Positions 26,079 through 34,687 of a DNA stretch of 64,000 bases are shown piece by piece; within the stretch, counting starts at the first letter, position 1, and every line of letters begins with the position of its first letter. The notes under the pieces are model-generated. The model searched no databases. It was not told the DNA's origin and saw only the letters and a program-made list of their open reading frames with translations. Source of the stretch: Sphingomonas sp. QA11 (GTDB lineage: Bacteria > Pseudomonadota > Alphaproteobacteria > Sphingomonadales > Sphingomonadaceae); NCBI RefSeq assembly GCF_028473665.1, contig NZ_CP098774.1:4459501-4523500 (forward strand), read 5' to 3'. A program made the translations under genes and the position numbers.

Positions 26079-26576
26079 ATGGCCGATCCAGCCGCACCGT
26101 TGAAGACCCCCACCGACATCAAGACCAACGCAGCGAAGACGGTCGCCCAGGCGCTGAACGGCATCCTCGCCGATTCGTTCGCGATCTATTTCAAGACCAA
26201 GAATTTTCACTGGCACGTCTCCGGCCCGCATTTCCATGATTACCACCTGATGCTCGACGCACAGGCCGCGCAGATTTTCGCGACGACCGACGCGATCGCC
26301 GAGCGCGTGCGCAAGACCGGCAATACCACGCTGCGCTCCATCGGCGACGTCTCGCGCCATCAGACCATCAAGGACAATGACGCGCCCTTCGTCTCCGCCG
26401 CCGACATGCTGGCCGAGTTGCGCGACGACAATCTGAAACTGGTCGAGAGCCTGCGCGAAGCGAAAGACATCGTCGACGACGCCAAGGACAATGCGACGAG
26501 CGGCATTCTCGACGAATGGACCGACCAGGCCGAGGAGCGTGCCTGGTTCCTGTTCGAAGCAAGCCGCAAGGGCTGA
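26079..26576 (+). CDS. dps: Dps-family ferritin-like protein
   Basis: 165 aa four-helix protein that forms 12-mers, oxidises and stores iron with peroxide and protects DNA. Ferroxidase ligands are visible in KNFHWHVSGPHFHDYHLMLDAQ (His and Asp) with Glu in the following helix. The N-terminal tail has several Lys (LKTPTDIKTNAAK), as in Dps forms that bind DNA. ATG preceded by CCGAGGA. Followed by a small membrane gene. No OxyR or Fur site was identified. Confidence 0.93.
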   Translation: MADPAAPLKTPTDIKTNAAKTVAQALNGILADSFAIYFKTKNFHWHVSGPHFHDYHLMLDAQAAQIFATTDAIAERVRKTGNTTLRSIGDVSRHQTIKDNDAPFVSAADMLAELRDDNLKLVESLREAKDIVDDAKDNATSGILDEWTDQAEERAWFLFEASRKG

Positions 26577-26633
26577 TTCGCGGAACAAGCCGGCCCGGCA
26601 TATCGTTCAACTCCCATATCTCAGGAGAGTGAC

Positions 26634-26819
26634 ATGATTCGCTGGGCCATCATCTTCCTCGTCGTCGGACTGGTACTCGCGCTGCTCGGGTTCGGCGGCC
26701 TTGGCGGCGCCTTTATCGGTATCGCCAAGCTGCTGTTCTTCATCGCGATCGCGGCCTTTGTCGTGTTGCTGGTGCTCGGCCTGCTCGCAGGCAAGGGCAT
26801 CAGGAACGCGATCGACTAG
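26634..26819 (+). CDS. DUF1328 small membrane protein (UPF0391)
   Basis: 61 aa almost entirely made of two hydrophobic helices, MIRWAIIFLVVGLVLALLGFGG and the KLLFFIAIAAFVVLLVLGLL segment. This is the YtjA/DUF1328 pattern, stress-associated membrane peptides of unknown role; pairing with dps suits that. A clear AGGAGAGTGAC precedes the ATG. Its 3' end overlaps the convergent phosphoesterase gene by 20 bases. Confidence 0.9.
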   Translation: MIRWAIIFLVVGLVLALLGFGGLGGAFIGIAKLLFFIAIAAFVVLLVLGLLAGKGIRNAID

Positions 26820-27648
26820 ACATCTGGCCCGCCGGACCCAGGGTGAGAAGCCACAGGTCCGGCGGCGCGCCCAGGCGAAAGGGGGCGCCGCTGGCACCGA
26901 GGCCGCCCGTCACGACCGTCGTCCTGCTGCCCTCGCGCACCATGCCGCATCGATAGCGTGGCTGCGCGACCTCGCTCACCGGACCCAGGAACGGCAGCAC
27001 GACCTGCCCGCAATGCGTATGGCCGGCCAGCAGCAAGGTGAGATCGGGCGGCAGGCTCGACGCCAGATCGGGCGAATGAGTGACCATCATACGAGCGCCC
27101 GGCAGAGCCTCCACCGCAACCATTGTCGCGCGCAGGTTCGCATGGTGGCTGAACAGATCGCCCACGCCGCCGATCGCCAGGGGGCCGCGCACCACCGCCT
27201 GATTCTCCAGCACGGTGACGTGAGCCCGCTCGAGCGCGCGACGGATCAGCGACGGCTGAGTCCAGTGATCGTGATTGCCGAGCGTCGCGACGACCCCCAG
27301 CCGCGCCGTCAGGCCGGACAGGGGCGCGACCAGCGCTTCCGCCATTGCCGCCGCCGGGGCCGGATCATGCCCGAAGACGAAATCTCCGGCGAGTACGACA
27401 AGGTCGGGAGACAGCGCATTGATCTGGCCGACGATTCGGGCAAGCCGGTCCTGCGTCATCGCGGCACTGCCGATATGCACGTCGCTGACCAGCACGACCC
27501 GCACCGGCGCAGCGCCCGCCGGCCAACCGGGCAGCGTTACATCGGCGCGGCGGACGATCGGGTCGGCACGGGCGCTGAGAAAGGCCAGCAGGAGCACCCC
27601 GCCCAACGCGACGATCAGGGCGGCGAGAAGCGAGAGAAGGAAGCGCAT
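26800..27648 (-). CDS. Membrane-anchored calcineurin-like metallophosphoesterase
   Basis: 282 aa. One N-terminal membrane helix (about 5-25), then a metallophosphoesterase domain with SDVHIG (motif I, near 54), LAGDFV (motif II), LGNHDHW (motif III), MMVTHSPDL and LAGHTHCGQ (metal ligands). Similar to YkuE/YaeI-type enzymes that face the periplasm and cleave phosphodiesters or UDP-lipid-like substrates. It is distinct from the PdeM nuclease at 46937. Divergent from the DNA ligase gene, 64 bases away. Confidence 0.88.
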   Translation of the reverse strand: MRFLLSLLAALIVALGGVLLLAFLSARADPIVRRADVTLPGWPAGAAPVRVVLVSDVHIGSAAMTQDRLARIVGQINALSPDLVVLAGDFVFGHDPAPAAAMAEALVAPLSGLTARLGVVATLGNHDHWTQPSLIRRALERAHVTVLENQAVVRGPLAIGGVGDLFSHHANLRATMVAVEALPGARMMVTHSPDLASSLPPDLTLLLAGHTHCGQVVLPFLGPVSEVAQPRYRCGMVREGSRTTVVTGGLGASGAPFRLGAPPDLWLLTLGPAGQMSSRSRS

Positions 27649-27712
27649 CGTTTCCGCATAGCCGCGCGATCGCGCTGGCGGAACCCGGGCGGCAGCGCCA
27701 TGTTCAGTCGTG

Positions 27713-29308
27713 ATGCGTGCCTTTGCCGACCTTCTCGACCGGCTGATCTACACCCGGTCCCGCAATGCGAAGCTGAAGCTGATCGCAGACTATCTGCTTG
27801 CCGCGCCCGACCCGGATCGCGGCTGGGCGATGGCCGCGCTGACCGGCGATCTCGATCTGCCGGCGGTCAAGCCAGCGATGATCCGGGCGCTGATCGAGGA
27901 ACGGGTCGATCCCGTGCTGTTCCGCATGAGCCGCGACTATGTCGGCGACAGCGCGGAAACCGTCGCCCTGCTCTGGCCCGCCCCGGAAACGCCGCCGGCC
28001 GATGGCGAACCGCTCACGGTCGCGCGGGTCGTCGAGCGGCTGGGCTCGCTGTCGCGATCCGACGCCCCGGCGGCGCTTGCCGGCATGCTCGACCGGCTCG
28101 ACGCCGACGAACGCTTCGCCCTGCTCAAGATGGCGACGGGGGCATTGCGCATCGGCGTTTCGGCGCGACTGGCCAAGACGGCGCTTGCCCAGGCATTCGA
28201 CCTCGACGTCGAGGCGGTTGAGGAAGTGTGGCACGGCATCGCGCCGCCCTATGCCGCATTGTTCGCCTGGGCCGAGGGGCGCGGCCGGCAGCCGACCGCC
28301 GCGGACGTGCCGGTCTTCCGCCCGTTCATGCTCGCCCATCCACTCGCTGATCTGCGCGTCAGCCTCGACGATTATGCGGCCGAGTGGAAATGGGACGGCA
28401 TCCGGGTCCAGATCGTCCATGTCGGCGGCGAGACCCGGCTCTACAGCCGCGCCGGGGACGATATCACCGGCAGCTTTCCCGACGTCGCACGCGATTTCAC
28501 CATCCCCGGCGTGCTCGACGGCGAATTGATGGTGAAGGGGACCTTCCAGGGCGGGACGCTGGAGGAAGGCGGGGGCGCCGCGAGCTTCAACGCGCTCCAG
28601 CAGCGGCTTGGGCGGAAGATCGTCTCGGCGAAGATGCTGGCCGACTACCCTGCCTTCGTCCGGCTCTACGACATATTGTTCGAGGAGACCGAGGATCTGC
28701 GCGAACTCCCCTGGTCGGGTCGGCGCCCGCGGCTTGAGGCCTTTGCACGGCAGCTCGACCCCAACCGCTTCGATGTCAGCGAGGTGATCGACGCAGCCGA
28801 TTTCACCGAGCTTGAAGGCATCCGCGCCGGCGCGCGCGATGCCTCGATCGAGGGCGTGATGCTCAAGCGTCGCGATTCGCCCTATGTCACCGGCCGGCGG
28901 GTTGGCCTCTGGTACAAATGGAAACGCGATCCGCTGACCGCCGATTGCGTGATGATGTACGCCCAGCGCGGCAACGGCCGCCGCTCCTCTTTCTATTCCG
29001 ACTATACCTTTGGCTGCTGGACCGACGAAGGCGAGCTGCTGCCGGTCGGCAAGGCCTATTCGGGCATCACCGACGAGGAACTGAAGATGCTCGACGGCTT
29101 CGTGCGCGGCCACACGCTCAATCGCTTCGGCCCGGTACGCGAGGTCGAGAAGACCCTGGTGCTCGAGATCGCGTTCGATTCGATCCACGAATCGAAGCGT
29201 CATAAATCGGGCGTCGCGATGCGCTTCCCCCGTATCGCCCGAATCCGGACCGACAAGCCGGCGGCCGAGGCGGACACGCTGGCCGCATTGAGGAAGCTGA
29301 TCACCTGA
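27713..29308 (+). CDS. ATP-dependent DNA ligase of the helicase/exonuclease/PdeM repair set
   Basis: 531 aa. N-terminal helical DNA-binding domain (1-190), then the nucleotidyltransferase with EWKWDGIR, Lys226 being the adenylated residue, DGELMVKG (motif III), EGVMLKRRDSPY (motif IV) and YKWKRDPL (motif V), then an OB fold. This is the bacterial type normally encoded beside a Lhr-like helicase, an MBL exonuclease and the PdeM endonuclease. Those three are in the window but at 38990, 37746 and 46937. ATG at 27713 is preferred to the GTG just before it. Seals nicks in a DNA repair role that is not well defined. Confidence 0.9.
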   Translation: MRAFADLLDRLIYTRSRNAKLKLIADYLLAAPDPDRGWAMAALTGDLDLPAVKPAMIRALIEERVDPVLFRMSRDYVGDSAETVALLWPAPETPPADGEPLTVARVVERLGSLSRSDAPAALAGMLDRLDADERFALLKMATGALRIGVSARLAKTALAQAFDLDVEAVEEVWHGIAPPYAALFAWAEGRGRQPTAADVPVFRPFMLAHPLADLRVSLDDYAAEWKWDGIRVQIVHVGGETRLYSRAGDDITGSFPDVARDFTIPGVLDGELMVKGTFQGGTLEEGGGAASFNALQQRLGRKIVSAKMLADYPAFVRLYDILFEETEDLRELPWSGRRPRLEAFARQLDPNRFDVSEVIDAADFTELEGIRAGARDASIEGVMLKRRDSPYVTGRRVGLWYKWKRDPLTADCVMMYAQRGNGRRSSFYSDYTFGCWTDEGELLPVGKAYSGITDEELKMLDGFVRGHTLNRFGPVREVEKTLVLEIAFDSIHESKRHKSGVAMRFPRIARIRTDKPAAEADTLAALRKLIT

Positions 29309-29386
29309 GGCCGGGCCGGATCGCCGAGGTCCAGTTTCGACAGTCCGGCGCTTGCCCTGTCCGATGGGGCCCTTCATGCCGTTCCC

Positions 29387-30220
29387 ATGCCTGCCTACGC
29401 CCTAGCCGCGCTGATGATGATCGCCTCGGGCTCGATCCATGCAGTGGTCAACGCGATCGTGAAAGGCGGCCGCGACAAGGCGGCGGGTCGGGCCGTCACC
29501 GACGGGACGAGCGCGCTCATCCTGCTGCCCGCCACCCTGTTCGTGCCGCTGCCGCACGGCGCCTGGTTTTATCTCGCGGCCAGTGCGCTGATCCATGGCC
29601 TGTACCTTTATGCGTTGGTCCGTGCCTACAAGGCCGGCGATCTGTCGGCGGTCTATCCCGTCCTGCGCGGCACCGCGCCGCTGGTCACGGCCGGCGTGAC
29701 CATCGGCCTTCTTGGCGAGCACGCCACGGCCGGCCAGATCGCCGGAATCGCACTGATCGGGGCGGCGATGTTCATGATGATCGCCGGCCGGCATCTCGGC
29801 CGCGCCGCGCTTGGATGGTCGCTGCTCACCGGGCTGTGCATCGCCGGCTATACCGTGGTCGATGCGACCGGCGTGCGCGCGGCGCCGAGTGCCGCCAGCT
29901 ATATCGTCTGGGTCTTCGTCCAGATGGGCGTGGTGGTGGTCGCGATGTTCGGCCTTCTTTCCCGCGGCGCGATGTTCGCGGCCGCGCGGGCTCAATGGCG
30001 TCCGGGCGCAATCGCCGGAATCCTGTCGATCCTGACCTATGGGCTCGCGCTCACCGCCTTCTCGCTCGGCCCGACCGCACCGCTCGCGGCGCTCCGCGAG
30101 ACGGGCATGGTCACCGCCCTGCTGATCTCGATCCTGTTCCTCAAGGAGCGTGCGACCGCCGGACGGATCATCGGCGTATTCGGGATCCTTGGCGGTGCCG
30201 CCCTTATCCTTGCCGGCTGA
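29387..30220 (+). CDS. EamA/DMT-family transporter
   Basis: 277 aa with ten hydrophobic helices in two repeated halves, each with an EamA pattern (ALVRAYKAGDLSAVYPVLRGTAPL in the first; PTAPLAALRETGMVTALLISILFLKERATAGRIIG in the second). Drug/metabolite exporter superfamily; substrate unknown. It converges on the thioredoxin-like gene with the stop codons adjacent. Confidence 0.88.
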   Translation: MPAYALAALMMIASGSIHAVVNAIVKGGRDKAAGRAVTDGTSALILLPATLFVPLPHGAWFYLAASALIHGLYLYALVRAYKAGDLSAVYPVLRGTAPLVTAGVTIGLLGEHATAGQIAGIALIGAAMFMMIAGRHLGRAALGWSLLTGLCIAGYTVVDATGVRAAPSAASYIVWVFVQMGVVVVAMFGLLSRGAMFAAARAQWRPGAIAGILSILTYGLALTAFSLGPTAPLAALRETGMVTALLISILFLKERATAGRIIGVFGILGGAALILAG

Positions 30221-30727
30221 TCATTTCGTCCAGCCCGCCAGCCAGTCGGCGAGCGCCTGGGGCGTCATGCTGCGCGCATCGGCCAGGGCCGCGGTGCGAC
30301 CCTGGTTGATCAGCCGGTCATGGCGCGGATCGACGATCAGCACGCTCGGCACGCCTTCCATGCGGCCCTTGATGCCGTACCGCGCCGGGATATCGAGATT
30401 CTTGTCGAATCGGCCGACATCGACGATCGCCACTTCATAATGGGCGGCAATGAATTTGCTGAGCTGGGGAAGGTCCATCGTCCCGGCGAGCAGCCTGCAA
30501 TCGAGGCACCAATTGCCACCCAGATCGATCAGCAGCAGCTTGTGACGGGCCTTCGCGCGCGCCTTGGCGGCGGCGACCACCGCCTGCCCATTGGCCTGTT
30601 CGTCGTAGGGAAGCGGCAGGGGTTTCGCGAGTTGCTCGAAGCTGGAGATCGCCAGGCGCGGCGCGGGGGCGGCCATGGCGGGGGCTGTCAGCGCGAGTGC
30701 CAGCAGGACAACAAACAGACGACGCAT
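30221..30727 (-). CDS. Periplasmic thioredoxin-fold protein
   Basis: 168 aa. Signal peptide 1-19 (APAMAAP), then a thioredoxin fold with active site NWCLDC near residue 82 and the cis-Pro in MEGVPSVLIVDP. Likely a periplasmic thiol oxidoreductase of the Thioredoxin_7/DsbD-gamma sort that reduces client disulfides; partner unknown. The gene stands alone. Confidence 0.85.
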   Translation of the reverse strand: MRRLFVVLLALALTAPAMAAPAPRLAISSFEQLAKPLPLPYDEQANGQAVVAAAKARAKARHKLLLIDLGGNWCLDCRLLAGTMDLPQLSKFIAAHYEVAIVDVGRFDKNLDIPARYGIKGRMEGVPSVLIVDPRHDRLINQGRTAALADARSMTPQALADWLAGWTK

Positions 30728-30794
30728 GAGCCAGCCTCTTCAACGTGCACTACATAGCGGACGTTGTGCGCCTTCGACTTCGGGCCGGCAGCAA

Positions 30795-30828
30795 AGAAAA
30801 ACCCGACATGCCCTAAAGCATGCCGGGT
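30795..30828 (-). terminator. Rho-independent terminator of the cold-shock gene
   Basis: Arms ACCCGACATGC (30801-30811) and GCATGCCGGGT (30818-30828), one mismatch in 11 pairs, 6-base loop; on the minus strand the stem is followed by TTTTTC. It lies 41 bases after the gene's stop. Confidence 0.85.
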
Positions 30829-30868
30829 CTTGATCTTCTCGCCTCGGGAACAGGCTTGTGGCCTGGCC

Positions 30869-31684
30869 TTACGCGATAGAGGTGAGGTTCACCGCCGCGT
30901 ACTTGCCGCGCCGATCGACCTCGAGCTCGAATTCGAGCCGGTCGCCCTCATTGAGGCTGGTCATGCCGCCGCGTTCGACCGCGGAGATGTGCACGAATGC
31001 ATCAGGCTGTCCGTCGTCGCGCTGAATGAAGCCGAAGCCCTTCATCGCGTTGAAGAACTTGACGGTGCCCGTCGCCTTCTCACCGGTCAGCTGACGCTGC
31101 GGGCCGGCACCGCCGGCACCCGCGCCACCGCGCGGGCCGCCTGGACCAGCCGCGTCACGCTCGCGCGGCGGACCGCGATCGGTGACCGGGAGGGGCTCGC
31201 CCTCGATCTTGAGGTCGGTCGCCGAGATGCGGCCGCCACGATCGACCAGGGTGAAGCCAAGCGGCTGCCCCTCGGCCAGACCGGTCAGGCCCGCCTGCTC
31301 GACGGCTGAGATGTGCACGAACACATCCTCGCCGCCGTCATCACGGACGACGAAGCCGAAGCCCTTTTGACCGTTGAAGAATTTAACCACGCCGGTGCCT
31401 TCGCCGACAACCTGGGGAGGCATGCCGCGGCCACCGCCACCGCCGCCACCACCGAAGCCGCCACCGCCGCCGCTGCGGAAACCACCGCCGCCGCCGCCAC
31501 CGCCGCCAAATCGATCGCCGCCACCGCCGAAACGGTCGCCACCGCCACCGAATCGATCACCGCCGCCGCCGAAACGATCGCCACCGCCGAAGCCGCCGCC
31601 ACCGAAATCATCGCCGCCGAAACCGTCGCGCTTATCGCGGCCACGCCCACCGCGATCCCCGCGGCGTCCTTTATCGAAACTCAT
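30869..31684 (-). CDS. Double cold-shock-domain protein with glycine-rich N-terminus
   Basis: 271 aa. Residues 1-90 are low complexity: basic RGG-like head (RRGDRGGRGRDKR) followed by repeated GGGGDRF heptapeptides and GGFRSGGGG. Two CSDs follow, near 100-160 (GTGVVKFFNGQKGFGFVVRDD with VFVHIS) and 200-265 (GTVKFFNAMKGFGFI with AFVHIS), each with both RNA-binding motifs, RNP1 and RNP2. Single-stranded nucleic acid chaperone; the glycine-rich head is an unusual addition and may drive multivalent RNA binding. The frame stays open far upstream, but the protein-like part begins at Met 31684. A terminator follows. Confidence 0.9.
   Translation of the reverse strand: MSFDKGRRGDRGGRGRDKRDGFGGDDFGGGGFGGGDRFGGGGDRFGGGGDRFGGGGDRFGGGGGGGGGFRSGGGGGFGGGGGGGGRGMPPQVVGEGTGVVKFFNGQKGFGFVVRDDGGEDVFVHISAVEQAGLTGLAEGQPLGFTLVDRGGRISATDLKIEGEPLPVTDRGPPRERDAAGPGGPRGGAGAGGAGPQRQLTGEKATGTVKFFNAMKGFGFIQRDDGQPDAFVHISAVERGGMTSLNEGDRLEFELEVDRRGKYAAVNLTSIA
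31490..31600 (-). repeat. Tandem 21-nt repeats coding for GGGGDRF
   Basis: About four consecutive copies of a 21-base unit inside the cold-shock gene, each coding Gly-Gly-Gly-Gly-Asp-Arg-Phe, with mostly synonymous differences. Such arrays can change copy number by slippage. Confidence 0.75.
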
Positions 31685-31883
31685 GCCCTGTTCGTCTTCC
31701 CGGCCTCGCCCAAATCGCCATATCAACACGCCCGCGCTGGACGAAAGCGCGGTTGTTCGGACGCCAAACCTATCGCGCCACCGAGTCGGTGTAGCGTAAA
31801 TCCGGTCAAGCTGCGAATAAATTCGTCTTAATTGCGGCACAGCTTGCTTGCGTCGGCTCAGGTGAGGCGGCAGAGCCACACAT

Positions 31884-32678
31884 ATGTCCATTCTCTCCAT
31901 CTTCTCCGACCCCGCGACATGGGCAGCGCTGGCCACGCTGATCGTGATGGAGGTGGTGCTCGGGATCGACAATCTGATCTTCATCTCGATCCTGTCGAAC
32001 AAGCTGCCCGAGGGCCAGCGGGTCCAGGTTCGGCGCGTCGGCATCAGCCTGGCCCTGATTCTGCGCCTCGGGCTGCTGTCCACGATCGCGTGGATCGCCA
32101 GCATGACCGTCCCCGTGTTCGACCTGGGGCTGAGGGGCGGTCTCGATTCGCATGGCGTGCCCAGCTTCGAGACGGCCTTCTCGATTCGCGACCTGATCCT
32201 GATCGCCGGCGGCCTCTTCCTGCTGTGGAAGGCGACCAAGGAGATCCATCACAGCATGGACCCCCATGAATCGGGCGAGGCCCTCGACACGAAGGGCCGC
32301 GCGGTGATGGGCTTCTGGGCGGCGATCATCCAGATCCTGCTGCTCGACATGGTCTTTTCGATCGATTCGATCCTGACCGCGATCGGCATGACCGACGATC
32401 TGCCGGTGATGATCATCGCGGTGGTCGTCGCGGTCGGCGTGATGATGTTCGCGGCGAACCCGCTCGCCAATTTCATCGAGCGCAACCCGACGGTGGTGAT
32501 GCTGGCGCTCGGCTTCCTCCTGATGATCGGCGCCGTGCTGATCGCCGACGGCTTCGGCGTGCATGTGCCCAAGGGCTATATCTACAGCGCCATGGCGTTC
32601 TCGGCCGGGGTCGAATCGCTCAACATCTGGTCGCGAAAAGCGCGCGAGCGGAAAAAGGCTCCGGACGGCGGGCATTGA
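31884..32678 (+). CDS. TerC-family integral membrane protein
   Basis: 264 aa with seven or so membrane helices. Family landmarks: EVVLGIDNLIFISILSNKLP in helix 1-2, LLDMVFSIDSILTAIGM in the middle and an AFSAGVESLNIW end; the acidic residues within helices (Glu-Asp of GIDN and SIDS) are metal-coordinating candidates. TerC-like proteins are implicated in manganese export and metal homeostasis; tellurite resistance is not implied. Followed by the RNase D gene. Confidence 0.92.
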   Translation: MSILSIFSDPATWAALATLIVMEVVLGIDNLIFISILSNKLPEGQRVQVRRVGISLALILRLGLLSTIAWIASMTVPVFDLGLRGGLDSHGVPSFETAFSIRDLILIAGGLFLLWKATKEIHHSMDPHESGEALDTKGRAVMGFWAAIIQILLLDMVFSIDSILTAIGMTDDLPVMIIAVVVAVGVMMFAANPLANFIERNPTVVMLALGFLLMIGAVLIADGFGVHVPKGYIYSAMAFSAGVESLNIWSRKARERKKAPDGGH

Positions 32679-32709
32679 GCGCGGGCCAGTTCGCGGCTAG
32701 GCGGACCGG

Positions 32710-33330
32710 ATGACCGTTCATCTGCACGAAGAAGACATCCCCGCCGGCCTGTTCGAGGCGGGCGCCGACATTGCCGTCGACACCGAGACGATGGGATTGA
32801 TCACGCCGCGCGACCGGCTGTGCGTCGTCCAGCTTTCCGATGGCGGCCCGGACGAGCATCTCGTTCGCTTCTCCCCCGGCAGCGACTATGCCGCCCCCAA
32901 TCTGCGGGCCCTGCTCGCCGACCCGGATCGGGTGAAGCTCTATCATTTCGCGCGCTTCGATCTCGCGGCGATCAAGCATTATCTGCATGTCGACGCCGCC
33001 CCGGCCTATTGCACCAAGACCGCGTCGCGGCTGGTGCGCACCTATACCGACCGGCACGGCCTGAAGGAGCTGGTCCGCGAGCTGCTCGGCCAGGATATCT
33101 CCAAGGCGCAGCAATCGTCCGACTGGGGCGGCCCGATTCTCTCCGACGCGCAAAAGGACTATGCGGCGTCCGACGTGCGCTATCTCCACAAGCTTCGCGA
33201 GGAACTCGACCGTCGCCTGGCCCGCGAAGGCCGGGCCGCGCTCGCCAAGGCCTGTTTCGATTTCCTGCCCTCGCGGGCCGATCTCGATCTGGCCGGCTGG
33301 CCGGAGGTCGACATCTTCGCGCATGTCTGA
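32710..33330 (+). CDS. rnd: Ribonuclease D, short form
   Basis: 206 aa DEDDy 3'-5' exoribonuclease. DTET (residues 21-24) gives the first Asp and Glu; FARFDLAAIKHY carries the second Asp; YAASDVRYL holds the Tyr and last Asp. The HRDC domains of E. coli RNase D are absent, as in other alphaproteobacterial short forms. It trims tRNA and other stable RNA ends. Its stop overlaps the lptC start by 8 bases, so it heads the lpt-rpoN run. Confidence 0.9.
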   Translation: MTVHLHEEDIPAGLFEAGADIAVDTETMGLITPRDRLCVVQLSDGGPDEHLVRFSPGSDYAAPNLRALLADPDRVKLYHFARFDLAAIKHYLHVDAAPAYCTKTASRLVRTYTDRHGLKELVRELLGQDISKAQQSSDWGGPILSDAQKDYAASDVRYLHKLREELDRRLAREGRAALAKACFDFLPSRADLDLAGWPEVDIFAHV

Positions 33331-33961
33331 CGTCGCGGCCAGCTTCCGCTCGGCGCGGCAGATCTGGGCGGCGCCCGGCAGCAGCCACGACCGCGTCATC
33401 GGCGTCCTGCGCATCGTCCTGCCGCTGCTGATCGGCGTCCTCTCCGCTTTCCTGGTGATGATGCCGCTCGCCGGCAGCGGCGACGTCAGCTTCCTGCTCG
33501 ACAAGAACAAGGTCGACGTGGCCAAGGAACGGCTGCGTCTCCAGTCGGCGACCTATCGCGGCGAGGACGGCAAGGGCCAGCCCTTCCAGCTCAACGCCGG
33601 CTCGGCGGTGCAGAAGACGTCGGCCGAACCGATCGTGCAGCTCAACCAGCTTTCGGCCGAGATCGGGCTTCGCGACGGGCCGGCGCGGCTGGTGGCCGAT
33701 CGCGGCCGCTATAATATGGACAACCAGCAGGTCATGGTCGACGGCCCGCTTCGCTTCAGCACCACCGACGGCTATCAGCTCGACACGCGCGACGCGACGA
33801 TCGACCTGAAGACACGGCGGCTGCAGAGCGGCGGCGCTGCCACCGGCAAGGTGCCGCAGGGCACGTTCAGCGCGGCGCGCCTCAATGCCGACCTCGAAAG
33901 CCATATCGTCAGGCTCGACGGCAACGCACGCTTGCGGATCACGCCGCGAAGGACGAGATAG
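33323..33961 (+). CDS. lptC: LPS export protein LptC
   Basis: 212 aa. One membrane helix (about 24-47, VLRIVLPLLIGVLSAFLVMM) and a periplasmic beta-jellyroll (VDVAKERLRLQSATYRG to the end). LptC receives LPS from LptB2FG and passes it to LptA. The start at 33323 overlaps the RNase D gene by 8 bases; lptA begins 7 bases after its stop. Sequence is weakly conserved, but the length and gene order rnd-lptC-lptA-lptB-rpoN settle it. Confidence 0.9.
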   Translation: MSDVAASFRSARQIWAAPGSSHDRVIGVLRIVLPLLIGVLSAFLVMMPLAGSGDVSFLLDKNKVDVAKERLRLQSATYRGEDGKGQPFQLNAGSAVQKTSAEPIVQLNQLSAEIGLRDGPARLVADRGRYNMDNQQVMVDGPLRFSTTDGYQLDTRDATIDLKTRRLQSGGAATGKVPQGTFSAARLNADLESHIVRLDGNARLRITPRRTR

Positions 33962-33967
33962 GCGCCC

Positions 33968-34528
33968 ATGGCTCACTCGATCCGCCTGCTCGCGCTCGCC
34001 GCCTTCTTCCTCGCCTCGGGCGCGGCAGCGCAGAATCGCCACGATTCAGCGGCGCCGATCGATTTCGGCGCCGATCATATCGAACTGCAGGACAAGGCGA
34101 ATCGCGCGATCCTGACGGGCAACGTCTCGGTCCGCCAGGCCGAGATGACGCTCAACTCGGCGCGGATGACGGTCGCCTATACCGGGCAGGTGGTCGACGG
34201 CTCCCCCCAGGTATCGCGGCTCGACGCGGCAGGCAGCGTCGTCGTCACGCGACCGCAGCAGACAGCGCGCAGCCAGTTCGCCGTCTATGATCTCAACCGT
34301 CGGGTCATCACCATGCTGGGTGCCGTGTCGCTGCTGCAGGGCGGCAACACCGTCAACGGCGCGCGCCTGACGATCAACCTCGATACCGGGCGCGCGGTGA
34401 TCGACGGATCGGCGGTCAGCGGTGGCGCGAGCGCGCCGGGCGCCACCACCACGACACGCGGTGGCCGCGTCACCGGCACCTTCTCGGTACCGAAACGAAC
34501 CCAGACGCCCCAGACGCCCACCCCCTGA
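33968..34528 (+). CDS. lptA: LPS transport periplasmic protein LptA
   Basis: 186 aa with a signal peptide cut near residue 21 (GAAAQ). OstA-type beta-jellyroll: APIDFGADHIELQDKANRAILTGNVSVRQ then NSARMTVAY, AAGSVVVTRPQQ and TVNGARLTINLDTGRAVIDG. It forms the periplasmic bridge for LPS between LptC and LptD. Tail is rich in Thr and Pro. Followed by 159 bases before lptB. Confidence 0.93.
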   Translation: MAHSIRLLALAAFFLASGAAAQNRHDSAAPIDFGADHIELQDKANRAILTGNVSVRQAEMTLNSARMTVAYTGQVVDGSPQVSRLDAAGSVVVTRPQQTARSQFAVYDLNRRVITMLGAVSLLQGGNTVNGARLTINLDTGRAVIDGSAVSGGASAPGATTTTRGGRVTGTFSVPKRTQTPQTPTP

Positions 34529-34687
34529 GCCGACGCCATCGGCCGTCTTTTTCGTCGGGCTCGCCGCGGGGCCCTTTCCTTGCCGGCGCGTCTGGTGCAG
34601 GGTTTCGCTCGCAGCCATGCATGAAGCCTGCCAAACGCGGTTGGGGCGAGCTCCTCCTAACCATATGATGCGAGCACGGGACGCAGA

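Noticed and set aside
26800..27648. Metallophosphoesterase next to the ligase as the PdeM of the repair set
   Set aside because: It has a membrane anchor and YkuE-like motifs; the PdeM pattern is at 46937.
27704..29377. 557-codon frame opposite the DNA ligase
   Set aside because: The plus frame has full ligase motifs; the opposite frame is an antisense artefact.
31685..32239. Upstream extension of the cold-shock gene to 32239
   Set aside because: It would overlap terC antisense; sequence before 31684 is not protein-like and a good Met lies at 31684.
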